In this document: positions 10,854 through 20,894 of the stretch, in pieces
Numbering within the stretch: the stretch's first letter is position 1
How the letters are laid out: every line of letters starts with the position of its first letter
Source: Megalonaias nervosa
Lineage: Eukaryota; Mollusca; Bivalvia; Unionida; Unionidae
Assembly (NCBI GenBank): GCA_016617855.1
Contig: JAECUM010092833.1
Coordinates: forward strand, 1-64,000
Length of the DNA: 64,000 nt
Direction: 5' to 3'
Made by a program: the position numbers and the translations under genes
The notes under the pieces: generated by a model
Databases searched by the model: none
What the model was told of the DNA's origin: nothing
The model's input: the letters and a program-made list of their open reading frames with translations, nothing else

Positions 10854-11893
10854 ATGGAATCTGTTTATTATAGCCCAAGAGGATATTGGAGAGGCAAAGC
10901 AGCAATTAGTAAAACTTGCTGAAGTAGCAAAAGTCTCACATGCTGTTGCTGCAGCGTGGTTAGCACGACAGCCAATATGGCAAATTTATCTACCACCACC
11001 TAAAAAAATTCAGTATGCACATTTTGATGTCAGTACTCCCAATGAAGTTCATCAAGCAGATATTTTGTTTTTACATATTGATACCATTAAAATTGGCAGA
11101 CGTCAATCGCGCACAAATACACGTTAACTGTCGTTGACATTGCAAGTAGGTATAAAGAAGCAGAACCACTGTCAACAAAAACAGCAACTGAAGTTGCATC
11201 TGCATTTGAACGAATTTATCAACGTGGTGGTCTACGATGGCCACAACTGCTACAGGTTGATCCTGGCAAAGAATTTCTTGGTGCAGTATCATCGTTGATG
11301 AAAAAAACAACGTTAAAATCAGACGAAAACACACTGAAATTCATTGTGATCAGGCAATCATTGAATGATTTAATCGAACACTTGCTGAGCGGTTATTTGG
11401 GTATCAATATGCAAAGGAAATATCCACTGACTTTAAGTCCATGGAGAGATCTCGTGAATGGGTTGCAAGGTTACCAAGTGTGATAGCTGCGTTAAATAAT
11501 GAAATTACTTGTGCATCTTCTATGAAACCTTCTAATGCGATCACAAAAAAATATATACCAATACAACGTGAATCTTCCTTTCAACCAGTACTAGGTAATG
11601 TGACCGTAAGATATTTATATGAACCTGGTGAACTTGAAGGAGGTAGAAAAAGAGCAACTAGTCCTATCTGGAGTGTGACCACACATAAAATTTCTAGCGT
11701 GGTAAGGTCCACAGGTAGACCTGCAATCTACAGATTAGATTCAACTGCTCCTCAGCGTGGATTTGTATGCAAACAATTACAAATAATTCCTAAAGACACA
11801 CAATTACTAACAGTTTCACAGCCCCCCGACATCGATTACATTCAAGACAGGTCAGCATCATATTTTCGCGTGTGTGACCAAGACTACTATTAA
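10854..11893 (+). pseudogene. Retrovirus-like integrase (rve, DDE), broken
   Basis: This would insert the element into host DNA with a 6-bp staggered cut. Homology runs from an N-terminal 'MESVYYSPRGYW' through 'NEVHQADILF' (first catalytic Asp near 11060), 'LLQVDPGKEF' (second Asp near 11260) and the Glu at 11363-11365. A long C-terminal region follows and stays open from 11369 to the stop. Breaks seen: frameshifts near 10910, 11105 and 11295, and TGA at 11366-11368 directly after the catalytic Glu. The gene is clearly dead. It lies downstream of the phospholipase gene with about 17 bp between them. Gene length fits Polinton integrases. Confidence 0.88.
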
Positions 11894-11978
11894 TTCTATC
11901 AACAGTAAATTGTCTTGGATTATTATTTGAATACTGCCACAACAATACTGCGTTAGAACTTGCACAATGATTATTCTC

Positions 11979-13127
11979 TCATTGTTTTAGTGTTATAATA
12001 AATTCAGCATCCATATCAAAGTCGCGATTATTTTTTTTGTCACATTGCTTATAGCTCGCTAATTTTTTCTTGATGTCGACAAAGTTGTTAGTGATTTCTT
12101 CGGTTATTCCGCAATCCATGATAACCCTGTGCAGTTGAGATATTCTTCTGACTCGAGACACTGCAAGATAAATTAAATTTGACCACTCAATACGATCATC
12201 GACAATCCAAATATTTGTATCAGTAATAGTTAATCCCTGTGATGAGTGAATCGTTATAGCGTATCTTAACGTCCAGGGCGATTTATCCGTGCGCAACACG
12301 CTCTCAACAACATCAGCAACAACTAAAACAATATCATTTAGCGCAAGATTTTGTTTTACACCACCAGGAATCTCAACTTCAACATTCTGTCGTCGAGTAT
12401 CTGCTGGGCGATAACATAATGGTACAGGTAGATTTGAAAATTTTTCTTTATGTAACGTAAATAATTGTTGTTGAAGTGTATCGCGAACTATTTTTCTACT
12501 TGCAACTATCAAATCAGCAAGTCTCCATAAACTCCAAAAATCATTCATAGGAGTTTCTGGAATTACTTTACGCATTATCTCACACTGTATTTTATCTGGC
12601 TGTAGTCTTATTAACTTTTTAAACTCTTTTAGTGATTTATCAATAACTCTATGGTCATCAGTTATTTCTTCATAATAATCTACAAATGTTTTCAGCCACT
12701 CATGTGGAGATGATCCAATAAAAGGTGGTGGTTGACCATGATCGCCACACATAATCACAGCAGTATTCTTCAATAACAGCCAATGAAGAAATATTTTTAA
12801 TACCTCTAGCGACACTATGCATATCTCTTTCCATATGATAGTTTTAGGAATGTATTTCTCACCCATCCGCGATGGAGTCCATGTGTCTCCGCACCATCTG
12901 AAGAAACTATGGTATGTGCATGATTTTACTCCTCGTTCTTTTATTTCTCAGGTGAGTTTATGTGTCGGTGTCAAAACAATCATATCAGAACAATTATTAA
13001 ATAATTCAGTCGCGCGTGTTGTTTTACCTGAACCACCACACCCATTAAGATAAACAGTCTTATGTCTAGCCACAGGATCAGATACAGATGGTGCCGATGA
13101 CAATTCTGATTTCTGATTATTTTTGCC
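11979..13127 (-). pseudogene. SF1 helicase module (Pif1/RecD-like), continuous with the polymerase frame
   Basis: Read on the minus strand, the frame shows a Walker A loop 'LNGCGGSGKTT' (about 13018-13050) and motif Ia 'VLTPTHKLT' (about 12950-12976). Motif II is 'CGDHGQPPPF' (about 12720-12750), motif V 'HSSQGLTI' (about 12240) and motif VI 'YLAVSRVRR' (about 12150). The order and motifs fit Pif1/RecD-type superfamily 1 helicases, which unwind duplex DNA. The frame is broken by one TGA at 12948-12950. It is in the same frame as the last polymerase segment, separated only by TAG at 13128-13130. The ancestral protein may therefore have been one polymerase-helicase fusion, or two adjacent genes. 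Confidence 0.82.
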
Positions 13128-15183
13128 CTATGATGCATGATTGTTAATATGCAATTGTTTTAACGAATCCGCATATTTTTTATTTATATAAAATGAATCT
13201 GTCTTGACCCTGACTGCAATCAGAGGAAATCTGTTTATCATCGATAATAGATTTATCGAAACGTGCGCTAGCATCGAAGATCTTAAATGAGTAAATTGCG
13301 GTGACTCACCATCAGTATAGCTCACAATTGTACCTAATTTGTTCTGTCTGATAAATAAGCATTACTTCGACTTATAAATGTGCTTTTCTCCGTTGTATCA
13401 GCAATTATAAAATCGAGTTCAGCATCGTCCATAATTAATCTTGTACACATTCGTTTATGATCATATGATCCTCCTTGCGTAAATTTACTGATTATTTTTC
13501 TGCCGAGATCTTTTGCAAGTTTTTCATCACTTTCTCTCCTGCATTCATGTATATTATTAGTAATTTTAACAATATCATCTTCGTTAAGATCAGGAAAATC
13601 TCTTCTAGCATCATTAATATTAAATATATCCGGTTCTGGCAACCAAACTTGTTTCTGCACGCGGTATGATATAATTGCTTCACTCACTTTTAACGATATT
13701 AAAATTCCAACATCAAGCATGTACTGTATTAGTACTATTGGAACCCAACATTTTTCTGAAAAATGTCTTCCAAACCACGCATAAACAATCGGATGGAGAT
13801 CCCCGTAAAACTCGAACAACTCTATACAGGCGAATCCAGTTAAGTCAAAATCTGGTAAGGGTCCATTTATCACAACTCTGGTCATCTCGTGTGTCAGATG
13901 TCCAAATCTCTTTAAGTATCCAGAACACTCTCCGTATCCAAGAAAACTTCCAGGATAACATGCTACCATATCAACTGAGATAACGTCTTTATAATTGTAT
14001 TTAGTATTCCACAATCCACCATGTCCATATTCCACACAACTGTGTTGGACATCTTCAAGAAATTCCAATCGTGTTGGTTTCCATGAATTTTTCACCTGAG
14101 CAGCGTGAGCAGCAACTGATGGAATGGTAAAACAATTATTCAGTAATTGTCCAACCTTAATATCATCAGTGGTATATTTTAATGCAAGATTTTTCATTTC
14201 TTCTTGGAGAGATTCTGTACAATAAATATCACCATTAGACCGTACAAACTGATCATGATAATCATATTCCGAACTTTGAAACAGCCAAACAGATACAGGG
14301 TCAATTTTACTGATATTTCTGATAAAATCAAATACATGACCATTATAAAATTTAACCGTTCTGTCTCGTGGAAATATTGTTACTGCCACAGTCCATGCAT
14401 GTGCATTATGATCAATAATATCTATCGAAGCTCCTCTTAATTCATATTTCGATTTGTACAAAATATCTCCGTTTAACGTCCTCACTGTTATTGGGAATTT
14501 TAATTTCTTTCCCAGCTCAGCAACGTCGCTGATAGACGCTCCGGTATCTTTAACTGCTTCTGCCCACGTATTTATTTTTTTACGTCGTAAATCCGTTAAA
14601 CCATTTCCGTGTATCGCGTTTGTGAAGTGTTCTGTAACCCGTTCAGCTACACAATTTATTCTTGATGAAAGTCAGCGATGACAGTTTCATAGGTTTGAGA
14701 TCCCCAACGTTAGGTTTATTATTCAACGGATATATTGCGTACACAACCGCAGTCACAGGATACGCTTGTTCATAATATGGTTTGTCAATACCAGTCAGTA
14801 TTCCTGGTCTGGAATTTTTGCTGAGAACAATATTGTTTCCTGACTGCATGCAGTCAGAATCACGTTTGTCACGGATAATCCAAGTGTCGTAGTCTGTCTT
14901 TACAATAAATTTTATTAAAATAAAATCTCTGAACATCAAGGTAATCAATAATCTCTTTTCCTCATTTGTGATTCATTACTTCGACAGTATTTCCAATTCT
15001 GAGTGTCGACCACACATGAGCCGCACCATCGTCGCGAAATTCCTTTTTGGCTTCACGGATACGTTTAGTTATATCCTTATTCGTTAAAGCTAGATCTTGC
15101 ATCGAAAAACTAAATTTATATTTCGGCAATCTGTCAAGATCAAATCTAGCTCTAGAGGGTTCAATTGTGGATAATTCCTGCAT
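13128..15183 (-). pseudogene. Protein-primed-type DNA polymerase B, broken
   Basis: Minus-strand frames with polymerase features run from ATG 15183 (start 'MQELSTIEPSRARFDLDRLP') to 13128. Palm motif A is 'VDMVACYPG' at about 13945-13975. A motif-B-like segment 'KFTQGGSYDHKRMCTRL' is near 13450. Motif C is 'VRVKTDSFYI' at about 13187-13212. Lesions: TGA at 14962-14964; frameshifts near 14910, 14665 and 13340. About 690 codons precede the helicase, shorter than classic Polinton polymerases, and I did not find clear 3'-5' exonuclease motifs. It would copy the element's linear genome. It is divergent from the Cys-rich gene at 15235, with a 51-bp AT-rich gap. Confidence 0.75.
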
Positions 15184-15234
15184 TATGATAATTAAGACAA
15201 ATACATATTTAAATTGAATTTTAATTACTTGTCT

Positions 15235-15549
15235 ATGATTCAAACAAAGAATCAATGCCACTGGCTCAAAATCGGATATACTTCTCCTTGTAACAAAACT
15301 TGCGTAAACGAATTATGCGGTTATCATATGCAGTGCGTTAGACACGGAAATCTAGGACCAAAACCGTGTGTGTGGTGTGGTGTTGGAGTCAGAGGAAAAA
15401 CTCAACTGTGTGTGCAATGTGGTGGTAAAAAATACAGAGAGCTGAAACGATATTACGATAAAAAAAATAACACTTTAACATCGTCAGGTGAATCTCCTAT
15501 AAAAACCGCAGAAGATTATCTCGCTAGATTTTCAAAAATAATGATTTAA
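15235..15549 (+). CDS. Small Cys-rich zinc-finger-like protein, intact (104 aa)
   Basis: ATG 15235 opens a 104-residue frame. It contains at least nine Cys, arranged as 'CNKTCVNELCGYH', 'KPCVWCGVG' and 'QLCVQCGG', a likely double zinc-binding module, followed by a basic stretch 'KKYRELKRYYDKK'. Nucleic-acid binding is plausible but the function is unknown. An upstream in-frame TTG at 15214 is less likely as a start. It is transcribed away from the polymerase gene and followed 21 bp later by the HNH gene. I have seen similar Cys-rich ORFs described beside polymerase genes in related elements, from memory only. Confidence 0.72.
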   Translation: MIQTKNQCHWLKIGYTSPCNKTCVNELCGYHMQCVRHGNLGPKPCVWCGVGVRGKTQLCVQCGGKKYRELKRYYDKKNNTLTSSGESPIKTAEDYLARFSKIMI

Positions 15550-15570
15550 ACAAATAATATTAGTATATAA

Positions 15571-16033
15571 ATGGAGCAAAAGATGTTTGTAACACATCCA
15601 ATCATTACAAATTTATGAAGCATCTCGTGATGGTGTAATTAGGCACTGTAGATTAAAAAAACCAGTCGGTAGGGTTATTAATACTGGATATTTTGGATTT
15701 AATACCAGTGGAAATAAAAATTATTTATCACATAGGTTCATCTACTAATGTTTTCATGGGGTCATTAAAGATGGACTTGTAATCGATCACATCAGTGGTG
15801 ATAAACTTGATAACTCGCTTGATAACTTGCGAATTGTTACACAAAGTCAAAATTGCAAGTCCGGAAATTCTGGCGGCGCACGATACACAAGGGCTGTTAA
15901 ATCTGTAAATACCGAGACTGGCCAAGAAATTATATTTAAATCAATTAATTCTGCTGGTAAATATTTTAACATAGTACCACCTTCAGTAAAATGCGTGGCA
16001 GATAATATCACAAAATCTGCATTTTCAAAATGA
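15571..16033 (+). pseudogene. HNH homing-endonuclease-like gene with NUMOD-type repeats, broken
   Basis: The homologous frame contains 'QIYEASRDGVIRH' (NUMOD4-like), 'YLSHRFIY', then the HNH core 'GLVIDHISGDKLDNSLDNLR' (about 15775-15832). It ends with 'FKSINSAGKYFNIVPPSV', which fits a NUMOD1 DNA-binding helix. Breaks: a frameshift near 15615 between the ATG at 15571 and the conserved part, and TAA at 15746-15748. Such genes usually encode selfish site-specific nucleases; here it is an extra gene in the element, not an intron. Presumably inactive. Confidence 0.8.
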
Positions 16034-16637
16034 TTTGGACAAAAAATCAAATTCGAATATGTTCTTATGGTATCAGATGATTAAGCGAGACAACTCCGTC
16101 AAGCATAACTTTGTAAATCAAGCAGTTGTCATGCTTGTTGTGCTATGTTATATGACAGCAATATATTGCGTATTTTGGTCACGGCGAAACGGAACCCACA
16201 TTGCTTTGAGTAAGTATCGATATATCTTTCCTTATTGTATGTGTTATTTCGTCCATAAGTAAATATATCGTTCATAAAAATGATGTGTGTGTACACTAGT
16301 CAGCAGTAATACATGTATGTATACATCAGCAAGTTATTTTTAGACATAAGTATGGCATGTGTTCATGTAACTGATCAGTGTTTTAGTATCTTTGGCAACG
16401 GTTGATGAATACAGACTTTTAACTCGGCAGAAATGCGGGTCTTATATCTATAGATTTCTCAATTTAACAGTGTATTTTGGAAATTGAAATAAATTCACAT
16501 TTTACAATGATTGTGATTTTATTAAGAAATCCACACTACAGTTTACAATAATTGTGATTTTATTCTGTATACTGTAAGTGCCTGCGCAGTATTAGGTAAC
16601 TATATAATAATTTTTTTAACATTTATATGTAAGAAAA

Positions 16638-16706
16638 TCCGGTGGTTGATTGCTAACGCGTTGGATTCTCATGCTCGAGGTCCTGAGTTCGATTCTCGTG
16701 ACCGGC
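16638..16706 (+). ncRNA. tRNA-like sequence (degenerate tRNA or SINE head)
   Basis: 'CCGGT' and 'ACCGG' can pair as an acceptor-like stem. The interior has an A-box-like 'TGGTTGATTGCTAACGCG' and a clear B-box-like 'TGAGTTCGATTCTCG'. The D arm and anticodon stem are weak, so I do not assign an amino acid. It could be a pol III promoter of a SINE inserted into the element, or a captured tRNA. Confidence 0.4.
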
Positions 16707-16778
16707 AGATTGCCAGCGAGGGTGAAATTATGGCAAAATTCTCTTATTTAGTGGGGCTCCACCGCCCCTTCTACGTCT

Positions 16779-16874
16779 AACGGAAATTTACACACTCTCC
16801 ACCATGTCACTTGGTGGGTGTGTTTTTTCACTCTCCCCGGGTTGATTATGGGGGAGAGTGTGCAAATTTCTGTT
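16779..16874. repeat. Imperfect hairpin, ~26-bp arms, 44-nt loop
   Basis: The arm at 16779-16804 (with 'GGAAATTTACACACTCTCC') is complementary to 16849-16874 (with 'GGAGAGTGTGCAAATTTC') with a few mismatches. Partial pairing continues outward ('GCCCCTTCTACG' against 'AGTAGAGAAGTCCC'). It lies just after the tRNA-like sequence and before the tandem repeats. It may be a MITE-like insert, a terminator-like structure or a replication element. Confidence 0.6.
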
Positions 16875-16910
16875 GAAAGTAGAGAAGTCCCATTTGTATG
16901 TGCTGTCCCT

Positions 16911-17205
16911 GTAAATATGTAAATACGTTACTGTAAATACATTTACTGTAAATATGTAAATACGTTACTGTAAATACGTTTACTGTAAATATGTAAATAC
17001 GTTACTGTAAATATAATTGCTGTAAATATGCTTGCTGTAAATACGCTACTGTAATTAAGATTCTGTGTTTTGTGCTGTCCTTAATTAAGATTATATGTAA
17101 CTGTGCCATCTATAAAAAACCTTGTATATAATTGCTGTATAATTAAGATTATGTATATAATTGCTGTAAATATGCTTGCTATAAATACGCTACTATGTGT
17201 TGTGC
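16911..17205. repeat. Short tandem repeats of a TACTGTAAATACG-like word
   Basis: The word (T/G)CTGTAAATA(C/T)G recurs more than ten times with spacing of about 14-35 bp, mixed with 'TTAATTAAGATTATGTATATAATTGC' variants. The array ends about 100 bp before the ATG at 17301. Iterated motifs in a gene-poor centre are reminiscent of viral origins, but this is only suggestive. Confidence 0.6.
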
Positions 17206-17300
17206 CGTCCACAAAAACAGTCCTTTCTAAGGACTATTATTTTTATTTTATTAATATTATTCTGATTTTATTTTTATTTTAAACAAACATTTATAATATA

Positions 17301-17711
17301 ATGAATTCTGAAAATATTAATGTTATTATTGCTGTGATTAAAAAATTACAACATAACGGTATAAATATATCTGATAATCTTAATCCTGAAAAAATTCTGT
17401 GTGATTTTGAATCATTAGAACAACGGAAATTAGAAAATAGATATACTTTGCCATCTGATTATAAATTCATGAAGTTTATCCAGCAGGCAATGTTACAGTC
17501 GCTGGCAACAATTACAGATAATCAGGTAAAGCTGTTTGTACCTCTCTCACAAGCTATTGACAAAATTAAGTTAGAATTATTCCATGAATACGAACAGAAA
17601 AAGATCGTGAACTTTCGTATAAGACAGTTGAGGGAGCATTGTGAAAATGAAAGTGATAATGAAGGTGGAGTCAATGTGGTAATGGCTAAACAAAATTCCT
17701 GGCAAAATTGA
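17301..17711 (+). CDS. Unknown 136-aa protein, intact
   Basis: This open frame starts at the first ATG after the central repeats and ends with TGA. It is mostly helical in composition, with charged segments ('FHEYEQKKIVNFRIRQLREH') and an acidic 'ENESDNEGG' near the C-terminus; coiled-coil potential is likely. I do not recognise a family. It is convergent with the minor-capsid-type gene ending at 17867. Its lack of stops in a degraded element suggests a real gene. Confidence 0.6.
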   Translation: MNSENINVIIAVIKKLQHNGINISDNLNPEKILCDFESLEQRKLENRYTLPSDYKFMKFIQQAMLQSLATITDNQVKLFVPLSQAIDKIKLELFHEYEQKKIVNFRIRQLREHCENESDNEGGVNVVMAKQNSWQN

Positions 17712-17866
17712 CAAAGTTGAACTATACAGTTTATTTATTTATAATATAATAATATTTTTTTTTTGTTCAGATTCTGATAATTACGATTTACCCCAGTAAA
17801 AAAAAATTATTTTGATCCGAGTTAGATTCGGATATTTTTTTTTTGTTTTACGATGACGCATTATGA

Positions 17867-19232
17867 TCATACATATAGATTTATACTTAAAACCTCATTT
17901 CGTAAAACCAGAATGTGTCCAGCCTGGTCAGTAAGTTTAAAATGTATCCTTGATAATAGCGGATTATGTACACGTAGATAAACGGGGTTAATTGGCTCAG
18001 ATACAATTAGCCACCCACGCAGCACTTGAGGTGTGAATGAATATAATATATATCCTTGCTGGGCCTGGCTAGACTTTAAAAGATCTACTTGATAGCTGCC
18101 ATCAATTACATCACATACTAGATTGACTGCGATCCTTGATGTTATATTAACAATACCCGGCGAGATATGACAGCCTCCACCATGTGGATCGTTATTATAT
18201 TTAAGAATAACCGGTGGTGGGGCTATTTTTTTCCATGATTCAAGTATTTTTGGAAAATATTCATCGATGTTAATGAAATCAGGAATATTTACTTCAGATA
18301 TAAGATTATTTAATACTATTTCTTTAGCATTATCAGGGACAACAATTATTGATTTAAGATGATAATATACATTTCTAGTTAAAATGTGTTTAAGATAATT
18401 AAAATCATAGAATATTGAATTTAGGTGTCAAATTCCTTCAAGGATAATTTCTTTTGTGTCATTGCTGTAATATTGTATTATGTTAGTAACATGATTTTTA
18501 ATAACATTGAAAAAATAATTAAATTCATCATTCATTGCTTTATTTACAGCAGTGATAGGTATTTTACTAAAAAGCCATGATGGAGGTCCTTTTATGTAAA
18601 TTTCTTTTAGATTAGTAATACTTTCAGCGTTATCAATAAAAAATTCATTGACGGTCCATGGATACATTTTTTTGTATTTGGGAATCTCCTTAAATCTTTT
18701 TTCATTTGTTTTAAATTCTTCTAGTTTTGGTTCTGGAATTCCATTGACCTTTGGTCTGGGGGAACATCAGGCCATCCTAACACTGATTTGATTGAACTTT
18801 GATAATATCTACAACATAATCAGGGGAATTTATTTCAATCGCCGCTGATAATGTTGGTTCATAAACAGTAATTGCTATTTTGGATTCTTTTCCTGTAATA
18901 GATTTAATTCTGCGTTGGAACTCATCATTAATATGTTCTATTTGATAACTGCCCGTTGAAATTCCAACAACTTGCCAGTCAGGAGTTCCATCAGGTTTAT
19001 TCTTATTTGCAAATACCAGTGAATTGTTTGCTGGTAGTCCACCAAACGATTTTGACCTGATATTTGGCCAGCTATGATCAACTCATAATTGTGCTAATGC
19101 TATTTCACTTGCTGGAATTGCAGTTGGAAAGTTAACACTAAATTCAGGATTGGTCGAACTTCATGATATCATCGCAGTTTTTGACGGCGTTGTATTAGTG
19201 ACGATCTGTTATAATAGTTCTAACGTTGACAT
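17867..19232 (-). pseudogene. Large putative minor capsid / penton-type virion protein, broken
   Basis: Minus-strand frames from ATG 19232 to TGA 17867-17869 cover about 455 codons. The N-terminal part contains 'VDHSWPNIRSKSF', then 'WQVVGISTGSYQIEHIND', a pattern I associate with a widespread virion protein of invertebrate Polinton-like elements. The C-terminal half is an uninterrupted all-beta-looking stretch ('GGGCHISPGIVNITSRIAVN', 'HILVLRNEVLSINLYV'). Lesions: TAA 19209-19211; TGA 19161-19163, 19083-19085 and 18428-18430; two frameshifts between about 18720 and 18790. It heads the minus-strand structural block at its distal end. The assignment as penton-like is by position and pattern only. 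Confidence 0.6.
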
Positions 19233-19305
19233 TATTATTTAAAATACTCAGTATTTAATTATTTTAATAGAATGCGTTGCGTTCCCTCGGGAACTTTTTG
19301 ATCAT

Positions 19306-19803
19306 TTATTTGGTGACTTTGTCACTAGAATTGCTAGCGATTCTGAATGCTTCATCATAAATTTTCATTATCGTTATGAACTCCTCATCAGATATTTTAC
19401 CATCACTGAGATACGATGAAAGATACGATGATAGTTTAATGCATGCAGACACCGACATGTGTAGTTTTATTATATACTCGTGTAATTTTGTGTTTGTACA
19501 TGTAGCTATCTTCTTTGCGATAATACTAAGGATACCTGCGCATGTTGTTGCTGTTGAAACGACAATTGTTACAACTGCAGGTGCTGTCATTGTTATTGTT
19601 GATAATTATAATCCGGTTCCAGCAATAATAGCAGAAACTGAGTAAACAATTATATCAATGATAACCACACGCCCGCGATATTTTTTTACTTATACTGTAT
19701 AATTGTCGATGATATTTTTTAGTTTGGTTTGACACTCACATACTTGATTGTATCTGTAACGATCCACGTCAATAAGTGACTCCGTCACTAGGGTTTGATT
19801 CAT
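19306..19803 (-). pseudogene. Small hydrophobic, membrane-type protein, probably interrupted
   Basis: From ATG 19803 the frame runs 166 codons to 19306, with only two in-frame stops (TAA 19690-19692 and 19606-19608). The last 94 codons from ATG 19590 are fully open. The hydrophobic segment around 'TAPAVVTIVVSTATTCAG' suggests a membrane span, followed by a helical, EF-hand-reminiscent 'LSDGKISDEEFITIMKIYDE'. Its ATG overlaps the fibre stop codon as TAATG, typical of coupled viral genes. If the first part is not coding, the true gene is only 19306-19590. Confidence 0.5.
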
Positions 19804-20894
19804 TATACTGTCAAGTAAGTAATTAATTGAGGAGTTTCAGCTACAAATTCCAGACACCACCAGTAACGTCTCGGGAGCATTTCAGTTGATGTCAACGTAA
19901 ATGTTTCTTTGGTGTTCTTATTTAGCATCACCAGTAGAGGATTATAATGTACATTCGGTGATGATGAAGTGGCTGCAGTAATTACCAAACCGTACATGGA
20001 CAGCCTGTATAACCCAGTTACTTTTGCGGTATGTTCGAGACTGTTATCGTGCGGTGTCCATGTTGATGATCCTGATGCTACTGTGTACACGATATTGTTA
20101 AGTTGTTTGTGTGGAATTTTAATCAGATTCGTTTTTTCAATGATATTAGCAATTCCACTAACAATATCGTTGAGTTTTGTGTTAATGTCAGCAAGTTTTA
20201 TGTCAACAGTTGGTGGACTTCCCAAAAATTCATTAATAGATCTGTTTATGTTTCTACGAAAATTTAGAAACATTTGTACGTGATTGGAAAAATCAGTTCT
20301 AAATGCGGTCATTTCATCGTTGATTGTTGTTAATGATGTCACTTGATCACTAGCGATATCATCGACGTATTTTTTAGTTGCAGCATCAAAATTTAATTCT
20401 GGTGTTGTGAGATTATTAATACCATTATTATTCATGTTGAGAAATGCACGCATTATACCACCGTTGACTAATACATACGTAGATTCTTGATCATCGACGT
20501 ATTTTTTTGTTGCTGCGTCTGTATCTGCGGTTGGGTTTCGAAGATATGTAATTTTATTTTGATTCATGATAATGTTACTGGTGAATAAATCACCAGCTCG
20601 CTTGATAAAATCGTTAACTGACTTACCGGAATCTTGTATTTTACCTTGATCAGCAAAAGTAACGATATTATTAACAACCGCAGTGGGAATTCGTATAAGT
20701 GCATCTGACAGTTGTATATTATTTGTCTTTAATCGTCCTTGTTTATCTTGAAAAACAACGACTTCATTTTGATCCACACTTGGGATATTTAATAAATCAT
20801 CGATTTCATTTCTGAGCTGATCAAGAGTTGCATATTTAGATAAATCGACTTGCTGCTGAGCTTTGCGAGAAGATCTTCCATAAATATCTACCAT
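19803..20894 (-). CDS. Fibre-like virion protein with phage-tail-fibre repeats, intact (363 aa)
   Basis: ATG 20894 is chosen because it starts 'MVDIYGRSSRKAQQQVDLSK'; upstream extension would run into the protease. The central part has two copies of a motif, 'NPTADTDAATKKYVDD' (about residue 134) and 'PELNFDAATKKYVDD' (about residue 172), each preceded by a short beta segment with 'NGI' or 'NKI'. This DAATKKYVD unit is a hallmark of tailed-phage tail fibres and collars. A helical linker follows, then a C-terminal beta-rich head ('TGLYRLSMYGLVITA', 'RRYWWCLEFVAETP'). The natural reading is a trimeric receptor-binding fibre. No lesion is visible. It overlaps the protease frame end by 59 bp and the next gene by one base. 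Confidence 0.8.
   Translation of the reverse strand: MVDIYGRSSRKAQQQVDLSKYATLDQLRNEIDDLLNIPSVDQNEVVVFQDKQGRLKTNNIQLSDALIRIPTAVVNNIVTFADQGKIQDSGKSVNDFIKRAGDLFTSNIIMNQNKITYLRNPTADTDAATKKYVDDQESTYVLVNGGIMRAFLNMNNNGINNLTTPELNFDAATKKYVDDIASDQVTSLTTINDEMTAFRTDFSNHVQMFLNFRRNINRSINEFLGSPPTVDIKLADINTKLNDIVSGIANIIEKTNLIKIPHKQLNNIVYTVASGSSTWTPHDNSLEHTAKVTGLYRLSMYGLVITAATSSSPNVHYNPLLVMLNKNTKETFTLTSTEMLPRRYWWCLEFVAETPQLITYLTV

Larger units (their letters stand above)
16034..17300. other. Gene-poor centre of the viral element
   Basis: No credible gene was found in 1.27 kb. A small open frame at 16035-16262 has no recognisable motifs. The region holds the tRNA-like sequence, hairpin and tandem repeats listed separately. 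It separates the left replication/integration half from the right structural half. Replication-origin or promoter functions are possible but not shown. Confidence 0.5.

Noticed and set aside
16035..16262. 75-aa ORF just after the HNH gene
   Set aside because: No family pattern, and it overlaps the end of a pseudogene region; likely chance in AT-rich DNA.
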